Source: PNON01 sp963757065
GTDB lineage: Bacteria; Chloroflexota; Anaerolineae; Anaerolineales; Anaerolineaceae
Assembly (NCBI GenBank): GCA_963757065.1
Contig: CAVWQC010000005.1
Location: 1-64,000, forward strand
Direction: 5' to 3'
Length of the DNA: 64,000 bases
In this document: one piece after another, positions 9,016-18,624 of the stretch
Position numbering within the stretch: the first letter of the stretch is position 1
How the letters are laid out: the number at the start of each line of letters is the position of its first letter
Program-made: the position numbers and the translations under genes
The notes under the pieces: model-generated
Told to the model about the DNA's origin: nothing
The model's database searches: none
The model's input: the letters and a program-made list of their open reading frames with translations, nothing else

Positions 9016-10408
9016 ATGGAAGATTACAGCAGCTATCAGAGTCCTTTCAGCTGGCGATACGGATCGGTCGAAATGCGCCGTATTTGGAGCGAGGAAAACA
9101 AGCGGCTCCTGTGGCGCCGGTTGTGGGTGGCAATGGCGGAGACGCAGGTCGATTTTGGATTAGTGTCAACGGAACAGGTGCAGGATCTGAAAGACCACGC
9201 CAGTGAGATCGATATCCCGGGTGCGCTCCAGATCGAAGAGAAGCTGCATCACGACCTGATGGCTGAGATCAAAGTCTATGCATCACAATGCAAAGTCGGC
9301 GGGGGAATCATCCACCTGGGTGCCACCTCGATGGATATCAAAGATAACGCCGAAGTACTTCAAATGAAAGCGGGACTGGAACTGGTCAGCCAAAAGCTGG
9401 CTGTTTTATTGGAATCCCTGGCCGGTGCAATGGAACAATATGCTGCGCTGCCGGTCATGGCGTTTACGCATCTGCAGCCAGCCGAACCGACCACGCTCGG
9501 CTACCGCCTGGCAAATACCGGGCAGGATCTGCTGGCTGACTGGCAAGCGATTAAAGAATTAATGTCTGCACTTAAAGGCAAGGGATTCAAAGGTGCAGTC
9601 GGGAATGCGGCTTCTTATGTCATGCTGTTTGGTGAAGATGGATTTGATCGTTTTGAAAGCACCATGAGCGAAAAGCTGGGTCTGCCTTTTTATCCGGCAG
9701 CCACCCAGACCTATACCCGTAAGCAGGACCTGAATGTGTTGAATTCGTTAGCCAGCCTGGGGGCGACACTGTATAAGTTCGCCCTTGACCTGCGCCTGCT
9801 GCAATCTGAAGCGATCGGGGAAGTGGCGGAGCCATTCGGGGAAGAGCAGGTGGGCTCTTCTGCCATGCCATTCAAGCGCAACCCCATCCAGCTGGAGAAG
9901 ATCACCTCGCTGGCACGCGAGTTATCCGCCATGCCGGCTGTAGCCTGGAACAATTATGCCCATTCGATGCTGGAACGCACCCTGGATGACAGCGCCAACC
10001 GGCGCAGTATATTACCAGAATCCTTCCTGATCATCGATGAGATTCTAGAGTCCTTTACGAAGATCATTCAAGGGTTGCAGGTAAAGACTCAGGCTATCGA
10101 TAGGACGCTGGCCAATTTTGGACCTTTCGCAGCAGTGGAGCGGGTACTGATGGCTCTGGTCAAAAAGGGTATGGACAGGCAGGCAGCTCATGCCCTCTTA
10201 CGGAATCACAGCTTGAAAGCCTGGGAAGCTGTTCAGCGGGGAGAGAAAAATCCATTAATAGACCTGGTGGGCTCGGACCCAGCCATTAACAGCAAGATAT
10301 CTAGCTATGGAATTGGATGAATTGTTCAGGGTGGAAAGCTATACGGGTATTGCCGAAAAGCGCGCACGGGAAATGGCAACGGCAATACGCGATCAAATCT
10401 CTCGTTAA
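9016..10408 (+). CDS. purB: Adenylosuccinate lyase, frameshift near the 3' end
   Basis: Fumarase-superfamily enzyme that cleaves adenylosuccinate to AMP and also SAICAR in de novo purine synthesis. Recognisable are HHDLMAEIKVY, LGATSMDIKDNA, TFTHLQPAEPTT-type segment (MAFTHLQPAEPTTLGY) and the signature SSAMPFKRNPIQLE carrying the catalytic serine loop. An apparent stop after GIG at 10318 is caused by one extra base near 10303. Dropping it continues MELDELFRVESYTGIAEKRAREM to a TAA at 10408, giving 463 residues with the expected C-terminal helix. It is last in hpt-purA-purB. Confidence 0.93.
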
Positions 10409-10614
10409 ATCTATCGCAATTCACCAACTTAGAATACGCTTTTCCCTGAGAGACAATCGCCGGTCTCGCTCTCTAATTTCCACCAATACCAAAATCTTTC
10501 CGATTTTTGTATAGCTTTAATATCGACTAATTCCTAATCACTCCTCACTAATCACTTTTCTTCCATCCATTCTCCTATTCTCTATATCTCCAGTCACTCT
10601 TCTCTTTACCCCCC

Positions 10615-10667
10615 TTGACAACCCGACAAATCGGTATACAATAATACAAAGATACAATGATACAATT
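10615..10667 (+). promoter_or_regulatory. Promoter with four 8-bp tandem repeats upstream of the GntR gene
   Basis: A -35 hexamer TTGACA (10615-10620) and -10 TACAAT (10637-10642) are 16 bp apart. From 10636 four exact-length units follow: ATACAATA, ATACAAAG, ATACAATG, ATACAATT. The first unit overlaps the -10 box. The rest of the 10409-10614 gap is AT-rich with no feature I can support. Confidence 0.7.
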
Positions 10668-10696
10668 TGTTTATTGTAGAAACGGAGATTAATGAA

Positions 10697-11101
10697 TTGA
10701 AAGCCATCCAGATTGACTTTAGGGCAGGCTCACCGATCTATATCCAGATCGTGGAACAGATCAGGCAACAGGTTGCCTCGGGTGAACTCAAACCGAACGA
10801 CCAGCTGCCGACCGTCCGCCAACTTGCATCCGAACTGCGGGTCAATTTCAACACGATTGCCCGAGCATACCGGATCCTGGACGAAGCCGGTTTGATCTCG
10901 ACCCAGCAGGGGCGGGGAACCTATATTCTGGAAGAAACCACCCCGGAAATGAGCCGCAACATTAAAGAACAATCATTACAGGAGATGGCAAGAACTTTTA
11001 TACACGAAACAAAACAACTGGGTTTTTCCCTGGACGAAGTCGTATATGCCCTGAAAAACTCCGGTGACGAAAATATAATGAATGACGATTTGACAAACTG
11101 A
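10697..11101 (+). CDS. GntR-family transcriptional regulator, YtrA subfamily
   Basis: A 134-residue protein with an N-terminal winged helix (PIYIQIVEQIRQQVASGELKPNDQLPTVRQLASELRVNFNTIARAYRILDEAGLISTQQGRGTYI, read here in pieces) and a short helical C-terminus. Small GntR proteins without an effector domain are the YtrA type, which usually control a linked ABC transporter. An ABC exporter lies about 1.7 kb downstream, which fits. TTG at 10697 is taken as start because GGAG lies 9 nt upstream. It is followed 13 nt later by the stomatin-like gene, suggesting co-transcription. Confidence 0.85.
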   Translation: MKAIQIDFRAGSPIYIQIVEQIRQQVASGELKPNDQLPTVRQLASELRVNFNTIARAYRILDEAGLISTQQGRGTYILEETTPEMSRNIKEQSLQEMARTFIHETKQLGFSLDEVVYALKNSGDENIMNDDLTN

Positions 11102-11114
11102 AAGGCAGGAGAAA

Positions 11115-12068
11115 ATGACTTTATCAAGCATGATTAATAAAAAAGGGCAAAAGGGAAATTTGCCCAAGATCGACAACATCCATATTAACGGGATTGCCCT
11201 GGCTATATTCTTTGTATTTATGCTAATTGGCATCATCGGAGCAGCTCTGATGGATTCCAAAGTTGCTGATTGGATCATCGGAGTTTTCGTGGCAGGATTA
11301 ACCTTCATCGGTTTCATCTTCCTGTTCTCGTTCAAGGTGGCCCAACAATGGGAAAAGGCGGTTGTGCTTCGCTTTGGAAAATTCCGCCAATTGAAAGGAC
11401 CCGGCGCGTTTTGGGTGCTGCCATTGATCGATCAGACACCAACATGGATTGATCACCGTGTAATGGTGACACCCTTCAGCGCGGAGAAGACTCTGACCAA
11501 AGACACTGTTCCGGTGGATGTGGACGCAGTCTTGTTCTGGCTGGTATGGGATGCAGAAAAAGCCGCCCTGGAAGTGGAAGATTATCGGGCAGCCATATCC
11601 TGGGCATCCCAGACGGCATTACGCGAGATCATCGGTCAAATGACACTGGCTGACATCCTGGTCGGACGCGCAAAGATGGATGCTGATCTGCAAAAGATCA
11701 TCGACGAACGCACCACCCCCTGGGGTATCACCGTTCAATCGGTTGAAATCCGTGACGTGGTCATCCCCCGCGATCTGGAAGATGCCATGAGCCGCCAGGC
11801 CCAGGCTGAACGCGAACGTCAGGCCCGTGTCATTCTGGGTGAATCCGAAATGCAAATCGCACACAGTTTCTCTGAAGCGTCGAAGGCATATATCAATAAC
11901 CCGACCGCTTTACACTTGCGCGCCATGAACATGCTCTTTGAAGGCTTGAAACAAAAAGGCGCCCTGGTCATCGTCCCCAGCAGTGCTGTAGACACTATGA
12001 ACCTGGGTGGATTAAGTGGCATGGTCTCCCTGGCGCAGAATAATCTGCCGCCAGAGATGAAGTTGTAA
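11115..12068 (+). CDS. Stomatin/slipin-like SPFH-domain membrane protein
   Basis: 317 residues: two hydrophobic segments (about residues 26-45 and 53-72), then an SPFH/band-7 domain starting at VAQQWEKAVVLRFGKFRQLKGPG. Other hallmarks are VPVDVDAVLFWLVWD, REIIGQMTLADIL, and VEIRDVVIPRDLEDAMSRQAQAERERQARVI, the coiled helical segment used for oligomerisation. Such proteins form large membrane rings or scaffolds. The start follows AGGAG. It sits between a GntR regulator and the SdpI-like gene, with a parS site immediately after its stop. Confidence 0.9.
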   Translation: MTLSSMINKKGQKGNLPKIDNIHINGIALAIFFVFMLIGIIGAALMDSKVADWIIGVFVAGLTFIGFIFLFSFKVAQQWEKAVVLRFGKFRQLKGPGAFWVLPLIDQTPTWIDHRVMVTPFSAEKTLTKDTVPVDVDAVLFWLVWDAEKAALEVEDYRAAISWASQTALREIIGQMTLADILVGRAKMDADLQKIIDERTTPWGITVQSVEIRDVVIPRDLEDAMSRQAQAERERQARVILGESEMQIAHSFSEASKAYINNPTALHLRAMNMLFEGLKQKGALVIVPSSAVDTMNLGGLSGMVSLAQNNLPPEMKL

Positions 12069-12076
12069 TAAAGATA

Positions 12077-12092
12077 TGTTTCACGTGAAACA
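12077..12092. promoter_or_regulatory. parS: parS centromere-like site 1 (ParB binding)
   Basis: The 16-bp palindrome TGTTTCACGTGAAACA matches the consensus chromosomal parS site described for Bacillus subtilis and most bacteria at every position. It is intergenic, 9 nt after the stomatin-like gene. Confidence 0.93.
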
Positions 12093-12131
12093 ATGTTGCA
12101 AAGAAATCGTAATATTTAGAATTGGAGAAGA

Positions 12132-12783
12132 ATGTCTACAAAGAATAGTTTGATCATTATTGTTTTACTGCTCGCTCTCACACTGGGAGTTAGCCTGTTT
12201 TTGGGAAATCAGATGCCCGAACAAATGGCTTCCCATTGGAATGCCGCGGGGCAGGTGGATGGTTACAGTGATAAGAACACAGCCCTTTTCCTGGTTCCGG
12301 GTATGGAACTAGCGCTGGTTCTATTGCTCATGGGTGTACCCATGATCGATCCTCGCAAGGAGAATATCCAGAAGTTTCGCCCCCTCTACAATGTATTCGT
12401 GATTGTAGTATTGGGATTCATGTCCTACGTCCATGTTCTCACATTGTTGTGGAATCTTGGGTGGAAATTTGAGCTGGTGGTTTGGATGATTCCTGCTTTT
12501 GCGGTGTTGCTTTATCTTTGCCGGAGTCCTGATGGGAAAAGCCCAGTCCAACTGGTTTATCGGGATCCGTACCCCGTGGACTTTGAGCGACAACCGAGTA
12601 TGGGAACAGACCCACCGGATCGGAGGAATCGCATTTAAGGTTTGTGGTGCTATCAGCCTGGTGGGATTGATCTTCCCGAGGTTGGCTATCTGGTTCCTGC
12701 TGATCCCGCTGCTCGGTACTGCATTCGGTTTGATCCTGTATTCATACCTCTTTTATCGAAGCCTTCATAAAGGTATGGCGTAA
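12132..12783 (+). CDS. SdpI-family membrane protein, interrupted by one frameshift
   Basis: N-terminal DUF1648-like segment (MPEQMASHWNAAGQVDGYSDK), the typical opening of SdpI/YhfL-type proteins, then several membrane helices and the conserved SNWFIGIRTPWTLSDNRVWEQTHRIGG motif of SdpI proteins. The frame changes at about 12516 (TAT-c-TTT-GCC); removal of one base gives a continuous 216-residue protein with FAGVLMGKAQSNWFIG. In Bacillus SdpI gives immunity to a secreted toxin, but most homologues have unknown roles; no toxin gene is visible here. Start ATG has GGAGAA upstream. It is flanked on both sides by parS. Confidence 0.88.
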
Positions 12784-12784
12784 T

Positions 12785-12800
12785 TGTTTCACGTGAAACA
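12785..12800. promoter_or_regulatory. parS: parS centromere-like site 2 (ParB binding)
   Basis: A second perfect TGTTTCACGTGAAACA, 708 bp from the first and 1 nt after the SdpI-like stop codon, just before the ABC transporter start. Confidence 0.93.
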
Positions 12801-12812
12801 TTCGGTTGAATT

Positions 12813-14584
12813 ATGAAAAACATCATCGAAGTGAATAATTTGGTAAAAGAGTTTGCGTCAAAACGTGCGATCAATGAATCTGTCGTTCACAGTTAAACCC
12901 GGTGAGGTATTCGGGTTGCTGGGTCCAAATGGGGCGGGGAAAACGACTACCATTCGAGTGTTGAATGGGTTACTTCCGCTAACTCAGCGGAGAAGTGCGA
13001 ATATTCGGGGAAAACCCGATTACTTCCGGGGAGATGATCCGCTCCCGGGTAGGAGTGCTCACAGAAACACCCGCCCTGTATGAACGATTAAGTGCTCATG
13101 AAAACTTATTGTTTTCTGGTAGATTAACCGGTGTTCCAGAAGTGGAGCTTGAGCAGCGTATATCGCAGATTATGGGTTTCTTCGATCTTGAAGATCGCAT
13201 GAATGATAAATGCGCCGGTTTCAGTAAGGGAATGAAACAGCGCATGGCGCTGGCGCGAGCTTTGTTGCATAGACCGGAATTGATCTATCTGGATGAACCT
13301 ACCTCCAGCCTGGATCCGGAATCAGCTCAACAGGTAAACGATTTGATCGATAAGATCAGTCACGAAGACGGTCAAACTGTATTTTTATGCACACACAATC
13401 TGGTGGAAGCTCAAAGGTTGTGTGACCGGGTAGCGGTGATCAATCGTGGAGAGTTGTTGGCTCTCGGTACCATGGAGGAATTGGCTAAATCATTATTTCC
13501 GGGAGTCTGGGTTGAAATTGAATTCCTGCACCTGCTTGCTGAAGATATGGTTGAAGCTATGAAAGGTCTCCCGGGTATTCAACAGTTAAGGCCGGAGGGT
13601 AACGTTCTGCATATCCAGGTGGTAGACAAGCCGGCGATATCCGATATCATCTTGCGTCTTTCTTCGGTTAACGCAAGGATCACACGCGTTACTCCTCGAG
13701 AAGTCACCCTTGAAGAGGTCTATTTTGCATTACAAAATCATCAATCAGGTGCTGTTATGAAAACTAGAAGTGTTTGGGCGATCGCCCGTAAGGATCTTAT
13801 GGAGGTGCAGCAAAATTCAATGGCCTGGAAGCCGGCGATCATCGTTCCTTTTGTCTTCTTTGTTTTGATACCGGTAGTGATCTTGGTCCTTCCTGGAATA
13901 CCGTTCTTTCAAAAACAGGCCTTCAGTTCCAATGTATCCATTGAGCAAATCCGGTCAGTACTTCCGGCAGAGATCCTGTCATTAATTGCCGGGAAAACAG
14001 ATGCCCAAATCTTTCCTTTTATTTTCCTGGGTTATCTCTTTGCACCCATGTTTCTGATCATGCCGTTGATGCTTTCTTCCATTGTTGCGGCCGAATCTTT
14101 TGCCGGGGAAAGGGAGAGAAAAACGTTGGAAGGCCTCCTGTATACCCCGGCTTCGGATATTGAACTATTCCTGGGGAAGGTTTTGGCAGCATTAATTCCA
14201 GCACTGCTTGTATCCTGGATTAGTTTTATCGTCTATACGATCGTTATCAACACGCTTGGATATCCTTTAATGGGTGAGGTTTGGTTTCCGCTTAATTCCT
14301 GGTGGCCTTTGATCTTCTGGATCACTCCCGCCATTGCAGTTTTGGGTATTTCGGTGACTGTGCTGGTATCCTCCAGAGTCAATACTTTCATGGAAGCATA
14401 TCAGTCAGGAGCGGGGTTGGTCGTCCTGGTTTTAGGTTTGGTAGTCGGCCAGGCAACCGGCATAATTTACTTGAATGTTCCGATTGGGATGTTGGTCGGT
14501 CTGGTATTCTGGCTGATCGATGCGGTGTTAATCTGGTTTTGTTTAAAATCATTTAAGCGCAGTCAATTAATTGGAAAACTATAA
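12813..14584 (+). CDS. ABC exporter ATPase joined in frame to its permease; two frameshifts in the ATPase
   Basis: The ATPase opens MKNIIEVNNLVKEFASKRAI and carries Walker A GPNGAGKTTT, signature FSKGMKQRMALARAL and Walker B LIYLDEPTSSLDP with the H-loop in CTHNLVEA. One extra base near 12876 and another near 12985 break the frame; corrected, the reading is ...NLSFTVKPGE... and ...LTSGEVRIFGENP. After VYFALQ the same frame runs into MKTRSVWAIARKDLMEV and an ABC-2-type permease with six or so helices and a large extracytoplasmic loop. The inner ATG at 13757 has AGGTG 5 nt upstream and overlaps a TGA, so two separate genes may be the native state. Probably controlled by the upstream GntR regulator. 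Confidence 0.85.
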
Positions 14585-14598
14585 AATAGGAGTATCGA

Positions 14599-14823
14599 AT
14601 GGAAGAGCAGTTACTCTGGGAATACAGGGTGCAGAATTTTGGAAACGTATGGAAGTCTTATAAACCGGAAGAAATGACCGCTGAATTAAACCTCTGGGGT
14701 GAGCAGGGTTGGGAGGTTGTCTCTGCCTCTGTCACCCCCAGCAGCACGATAACGGTCATTGCAAAGCGGCCGTTATCTGATTTTGAAAGACGCAGGCGCT
14801 CCAGGCCGGACTATAACTCGTAG
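14599..14823 (+). CDS. DUF4177-like small protein
   Basis: A 74-residue protein with the compact pattern of DUF4177: WEYRVQNFG near the N-terminus, then LNLWGEQGWEVVSASVTPSSTITVIAKRPL. The C-terminus is basic and polar (ERRRRSRPDY). Function of the family is unknown. It starts 14 nt after the ABC transporter stop with AGGAG upstream, so it is probably co-transcribed. Confidence 0.8.
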   Translation: MEEQLLWEYRVQNFGNVWKSYKPEEMTAELNLWGEQGWEVVSASVTPSSTITVIAKRPLSDFERRRRSRPDYNS

Positions 14824-14892
14824 AACGTTTGTTCTGTTTGCAATATTATTAGGATATTAGACAAAACAAAATAATTAGATTACACTTTATCT

Positions 14893-16192
14893 ATGTCGCC
14901 TCGAAACACAGGGCAATTAGATACAGATACCCGGCGTTATCTCCATCAATTAATAAAATTGGTGGAGATTAGTCTTACTTTAAATTCCACCAAAGAACCC
15001 GAGGAATTGCTTCAATCGATCATTCTTACGGCAACCGATTTATTGGACTGTGAAGTTGCGTCAATATTATTGTACGATCCAGAATCGAAAAAGCTTAACT
15101 TTGCTGCTGCAACCGGCACAAATCACCAATTGCTGGCTGAGATTCCTGTTCCCAGCGATCAGAGTATCGCGGGTTATGTATTTAGGGAAAAGAAGCCGAT
15201 CCTTGTTCCGGATATTCATAATGACCCCAGGCATTACGATCTGGTAAGTGAAGAGGTCCACTTTCGTCCGCGGAACATGGTCTGTGTTCCGATGCTGATA
15301 CGGGATCAGGTCATTGGTGTTTTAGAGGCTTTGAATAAAATAGACGGTGTTTTTTCCAATGACGATGCCGATATTCTGGCGATCATTGCTTCGCAGGCTG
15401 CTGTAGCAATTCAGAATGCCCGCCAAATGCAGGCTCTGCAAAATGCATATGCTGAAATTCGCCGGGCGGACGATATAAAATCACGATTTCTCGCTCTGGC
15501 GTCACATGAACTTAGAACTCCGTTGCAGCATGTCCTCGGCTATGCGGGATTGCTGCTCGAATCTGAGGACCAGGATGTGATCGAAAAAGCCGACCGGGTT
15601 GTGAAAGCCGGCAACCGGATGAAGGCCATCATTGAGTCCATGACCAGCCTTGATCTTGATCCGCCAGGGAAAATTGGAAGCCGAGTTCAAATTGCAGCCG
15701 ATCCAGGCGATCCTCGAAAAAGCATTACAGGAAAAGAGACACGATATCATTGACCACAGGCATCTGGTCGAGTGGCACGTTCCCATGCAGCCGATCATTA
15801 TTAAGGCTGATGAGAAAGCACTTACCCAGGTGTTTATCAATATCCTCGACAATGCCATCCGCTTTACACCGGATAACGGGCAAATATCCATCGATGCCAA
15901 ACGCGATAAAAACAAGATACTGATATCAATATCAGACAGCGGTACTGGAATACCTGAAGATGAGCTTGAAAATGTCTTTAAGGACTTCTACCAATTGGAA
16001 CAGCATCTTACCCGCACACACGAAGGGCTTGGGTTGGGTTTGACCATTGCCAGGGGAATAGTAACCATGCACGGCGGGAAGATCTGGGCAGAGAGAATTA
16101 GTGATGAAAGCGGAACCATCATCACAGTATGTCTACCCGAAGGCAATATGCCTTCAACCGGGACTCTCAAGCGGATCATTGCACAGACTTAA
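14893..16192 (+). CDS. Orphan GAF-domain sensor histidine kinase, interrupted by one frameshift
   Basis: An N-terminal helix is followed by a GAF domain (residues about 30-180, LNSTKEPEELLQSI ... VPMLIRDQVIGVLEALNK), then HisKA with the phosphorylated histidine in ASHELRTPLQH and HATPase_c with N-box NILDNAIRFTP, G1 DSGTGIP and G2 GLGLGLTIARG. The frame shifts at about 15649-15659; dropping one base gives a normal 432-residue kinase (..MTSL-IRQGKLEAEF..). There is no transmembrane segment, so it should be cytoplasmic. No response regulator is adjacent. The downstream gene is convergent, overlapping by 17 nt. Confidence 0.9.
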
Positions 16193-18515
16193 TATAAGCG
16201 ACTGCTTTCCCTTTGATGTCGTCCATTGCTAAAACCAGGCGGTGCTCCGGGCGATAATCTGCCACATTGATCACCCGTAAGTAATCTTCCATTTTTGTCA
16301 TTTCAGGTAAAAAAGCCAGCAGACGGTTGGGTAAACCATCAAAGAAGTTGCGATTAAATTGCATGTCCGGATGATCCAGGTAGATTGCCAGAGGATAGAT
16401 CTGTGATTCCAGCAGGTCCTGAAAGAAATGCGTTCCAAATGAAGGTTCCGGAGCATTCCCAAATCCCTCGCCCGTTACTTCAACCAATGCCCTGCTATTA
16501 TAAATATCTCCATAGTTCACATTGAGTCCGAGATCTGTATTGGTTGTTCCCCATCTGCCGGGTCCTACGCATATGAACTCCTCTTTTATTAGCAGTGTAT
16601 TCAATCTTCCGATAGCCCGGCACAGTTCCACCCGTTGCTGTTGAGACTCCATGGCATAATACTTTTCGGGGGGAACGTAAATCACATATTGGATATCTGG
16701 AATCAACCCTTCGGGGACCATAAAATTGGTGGAAAATATGACTTCATCCTCTTCCAAATTAATTGGAATCTGAACATGGGCTGCCATTTCCAGCTGGCTC
16801 TGGGGTCGGCATTGAAGGATGGTGATATCCACATCCGGTTTTTCAGCCAGCAGGTCTTTGATCTGGGCTGTAAACTCAACATCAACTGGAGCCTGGTAAT
16901 GGGTTTCCAATGTATGCAGTATGTGCCGCATGTCTGCAGCAAATGATGTTCTTTTCAGAAAGTCTTCCATTGTGATAACCAGGTCAGATATCTTTCCTCC
17001 GATCACCGTTGAGCGTATGGAGCTGAAGTATCCATCCTGTTCAACTTGGGCAATATACCGTAAAGCTTCATAACTTTCATCCAGTACTTCATCAATCGGG
17101 GCTACGGAAAATTCATTCTTCTTCAAGTCGATCAGGTCAATGAATTGCTGCGAATACCTGCGGATGGCTTCGGGAGAGGAGTTCGGCCGAAGCGATGGAT
17201 GACTTAATGCAACCAACCTTGGATAGTCATTTCCTACCCGGTCCACCGCTCGTGTCCCCATACCCCACACCAGGCGTATAAATCCATCCTCGCGCCGGAT
17301 CTGCGGAGCCCACCTGTAAAGATTTCTGCTGAATGCCACACCGGCTGCCTGCGGGAAGAAATAGTCCTTAAACTTTTCCCCTTTTACGACCTGAATAAGA
17401 ATTGCCATCCTTTCGTCGTAATCCTGCAATCCTTTGCTCCGGCGGTAGAGCAGGGCGTTTGGGTTTAGTGTTGAGGAATAGATCCGTGCGATCGCTCTGG
17501 TTAATTCCGATAGATTCTCGTCCACCTTCCCCTGGTTGGGGCAGAAGAAACTGTCATACTTTCCGGCAAACGATGTCCCAAAATTATCTTCCAATAAGCT
17601 GGATGATCGCACAATGAGCGGCTTATTCCCTATCTTTAGTAATATGTTTTCCAGCTTGTCTATTACCTCAGTCGGGAAAACTCCTTTTACAAAATCTTTC
17701 TCTATCTCAGGAAACTCAGCTCGCATTTGTTCTTCGGGTTTATATTTCTGGTCATTCCAGTGGACCAACGAATTCAATTCCATGAAAGTATAAAAAATAT
17801 CTGCACCCAAATAAAAGGTTTCAGGAATGCTAACTGTTGATTTTATTTCTTTTTCCGCAAGGGTCTGTAATATCCGGTAAGCGAGCAGCATTCCAGCTGC
17901 TTTCCCCCCTATCCGTCCGTTGCCAATTTTGTGGCGGCGTATCTCATACAGATCGTTTACAGTGAACCATCCGCGAGCAACATTGATATACCTCAGTTGG
18001 TCGCTAATGAGATTGCGAATAAGGACAACTTTAAGTTCACTTAATCTGGGGATAAGCTTTACTTTTTCCTCTTCAGGCATCCTTTCGATGATCATGGCCT
18101 GTTCAAGGATGAGATCCTGAGGCGCCAACTCAGGGTTAATGGATAAAAGCGAATCCCGCGCTTCTACACCATGTTCCTGCAATATACTTGCAATGATCTC
18201 TTCGAGGGCGTGAATATCGAGGTTAACGCTGAAATAATAATCTGTTAACTGGTCGCGCATAAAACAAAGGCGTGTTTCCCAAATTTCATTTGATTCTTCC
18301 TGCAGTGGATCGTTTATTCCTTCCCGTTGCTGTGATTGGGTGGCTGCCAATCGCACTTCGTCCTCGAAAAAATCTCTCTGTAAAATACCCTGTGAATACA
18401 TCATCTTTCGCATTCTCGAGCGAATCCGTCCGCCCAGTATCGGGTATTGGATTAATGTGAGGTGCGTTGTCAGCAGTCTATCTGATGCAGCAGGAAGAAA
18501 ATTGTATGGTTGCAT
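16176..18515 (-). CDS. PEP/pyruvate-binding domain protein without phosphotransfer domains
   Basis: 779 residues. The central region has the ATP-grasp-like PPDK N-terminal features: NGRIGGKAAGMLLAYRI, PLIVRSSSLLEDNFGTSFAGKYDS and ITILQCRPQSQ. The swivelling phosphohistidine domain and C-terminal TIM barrel of PEP synthase or pyruvate phosphate dikinase are absent. In their place is an N-terminal helical region of about 190 residues and a C-terminal part with GPGRWGTTNTDLGLNVNYGDIYNSRALVEV. Such proteins are widespread in Chloroflexota and related phyla, but the reaction is not established; it should not be named a PEP synthase. Confidence 0.85.
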   Translation of the reverse strand: MQPYNFLPAASDRLLTTHLTLIQYPILGGRIRSRMRKMMYSQGILQRDFFEDEVRLAATQSQQREGINDPLQEESNEIWETRLCFMRDQLTDYYFSVNLDIHALEEIIASILQEHGVEARDSLLSINPELAPQDLILEQAMIIERMPEEEKVKLIPRLSELKVVLIRNLISDQLRYINVARGWFTVNDLYEIRRHKIGNGRIGGKAAGMLLAYRILQTLAEKEIKSTVSIPETFYLGADIFYTFMELNSLVHWNDQKYKPEEQMRAEFPEIEKDFVKGVFPTEVIDKLENILLKIGNKPLIVRSSSLLEDNFGTSFAGKYDSFFCPNQGKVDENLSELTRAIARIYSSTLNPNALLYRRSKGLQDYDERMAILIQVVKGEKFKDYFFPQAAGVAFSRNLYRWAPQIRREDGFIRLVWGMGTRAVDRVGNDYPRLVALSHPSLRPNSSPEAIRRYSQQFIDLIDLKKNEFSVAPIDEVLDESYEALRYIAQVEQDGYFSSIRSTVIGGKISDLVITMEDFLKRTSFAADMRHILHTLETHYQAPVDVEFTAQIKDLLAEKPDVDITILQCRPQSQLEMAAHVQIPINLEEDEVIFSTNFMVPEGLIPDIQYVIYVPPEKYYAMESQQQRVELCRAIGRLNTLLIKEEFICVGPGRWGTTNTDLGLNVNYGDIYNSRALVEVTGEGFGNAPEPSFGTHFFQDLLESQIYPLAIYLDHPDMQFNRNFFDGLPNRLLAFLPEMTKMEDYLRVINVADYRPEHRLVLAMDDIKGKAVAYIKSVQ

Positions 18516-18580
18516 ATTTTCATTATAGCAAACTGGTATAAATGGGATGTGTAATTAATAAGGTTCTTTGTGTAAATAAA

Positions 18581-18606
18581 AAGATGGCGGACTAAACCGC
18601 CATCTT
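18581..18606 (-). terminator. dnaN terminator
   Basis: Perfect 10-bp arms AAGATGGCGG / CCGCCATCTT with a 6-nt loop. On the minus strand the stem is followed by a T-rich tract. It lies 18 nt after the dnaN stop. Confidence 0.85.
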
Positions 18607-18624
18607 GATAAATAAATATCATTC

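Noticed and set aside
12132..12783. SdpC/SdpI toxin-immunity cassette
   Set aside because: No toxin or SdpAB-like genes are nearby; SdpI-like proteins are widespread.
16176..18515. Phosphoenolpyruvate synthase (ppsA)
   Set aside because: Only the ATP-binding part matches; phosphohistidine and PEP-binding domains are absent.
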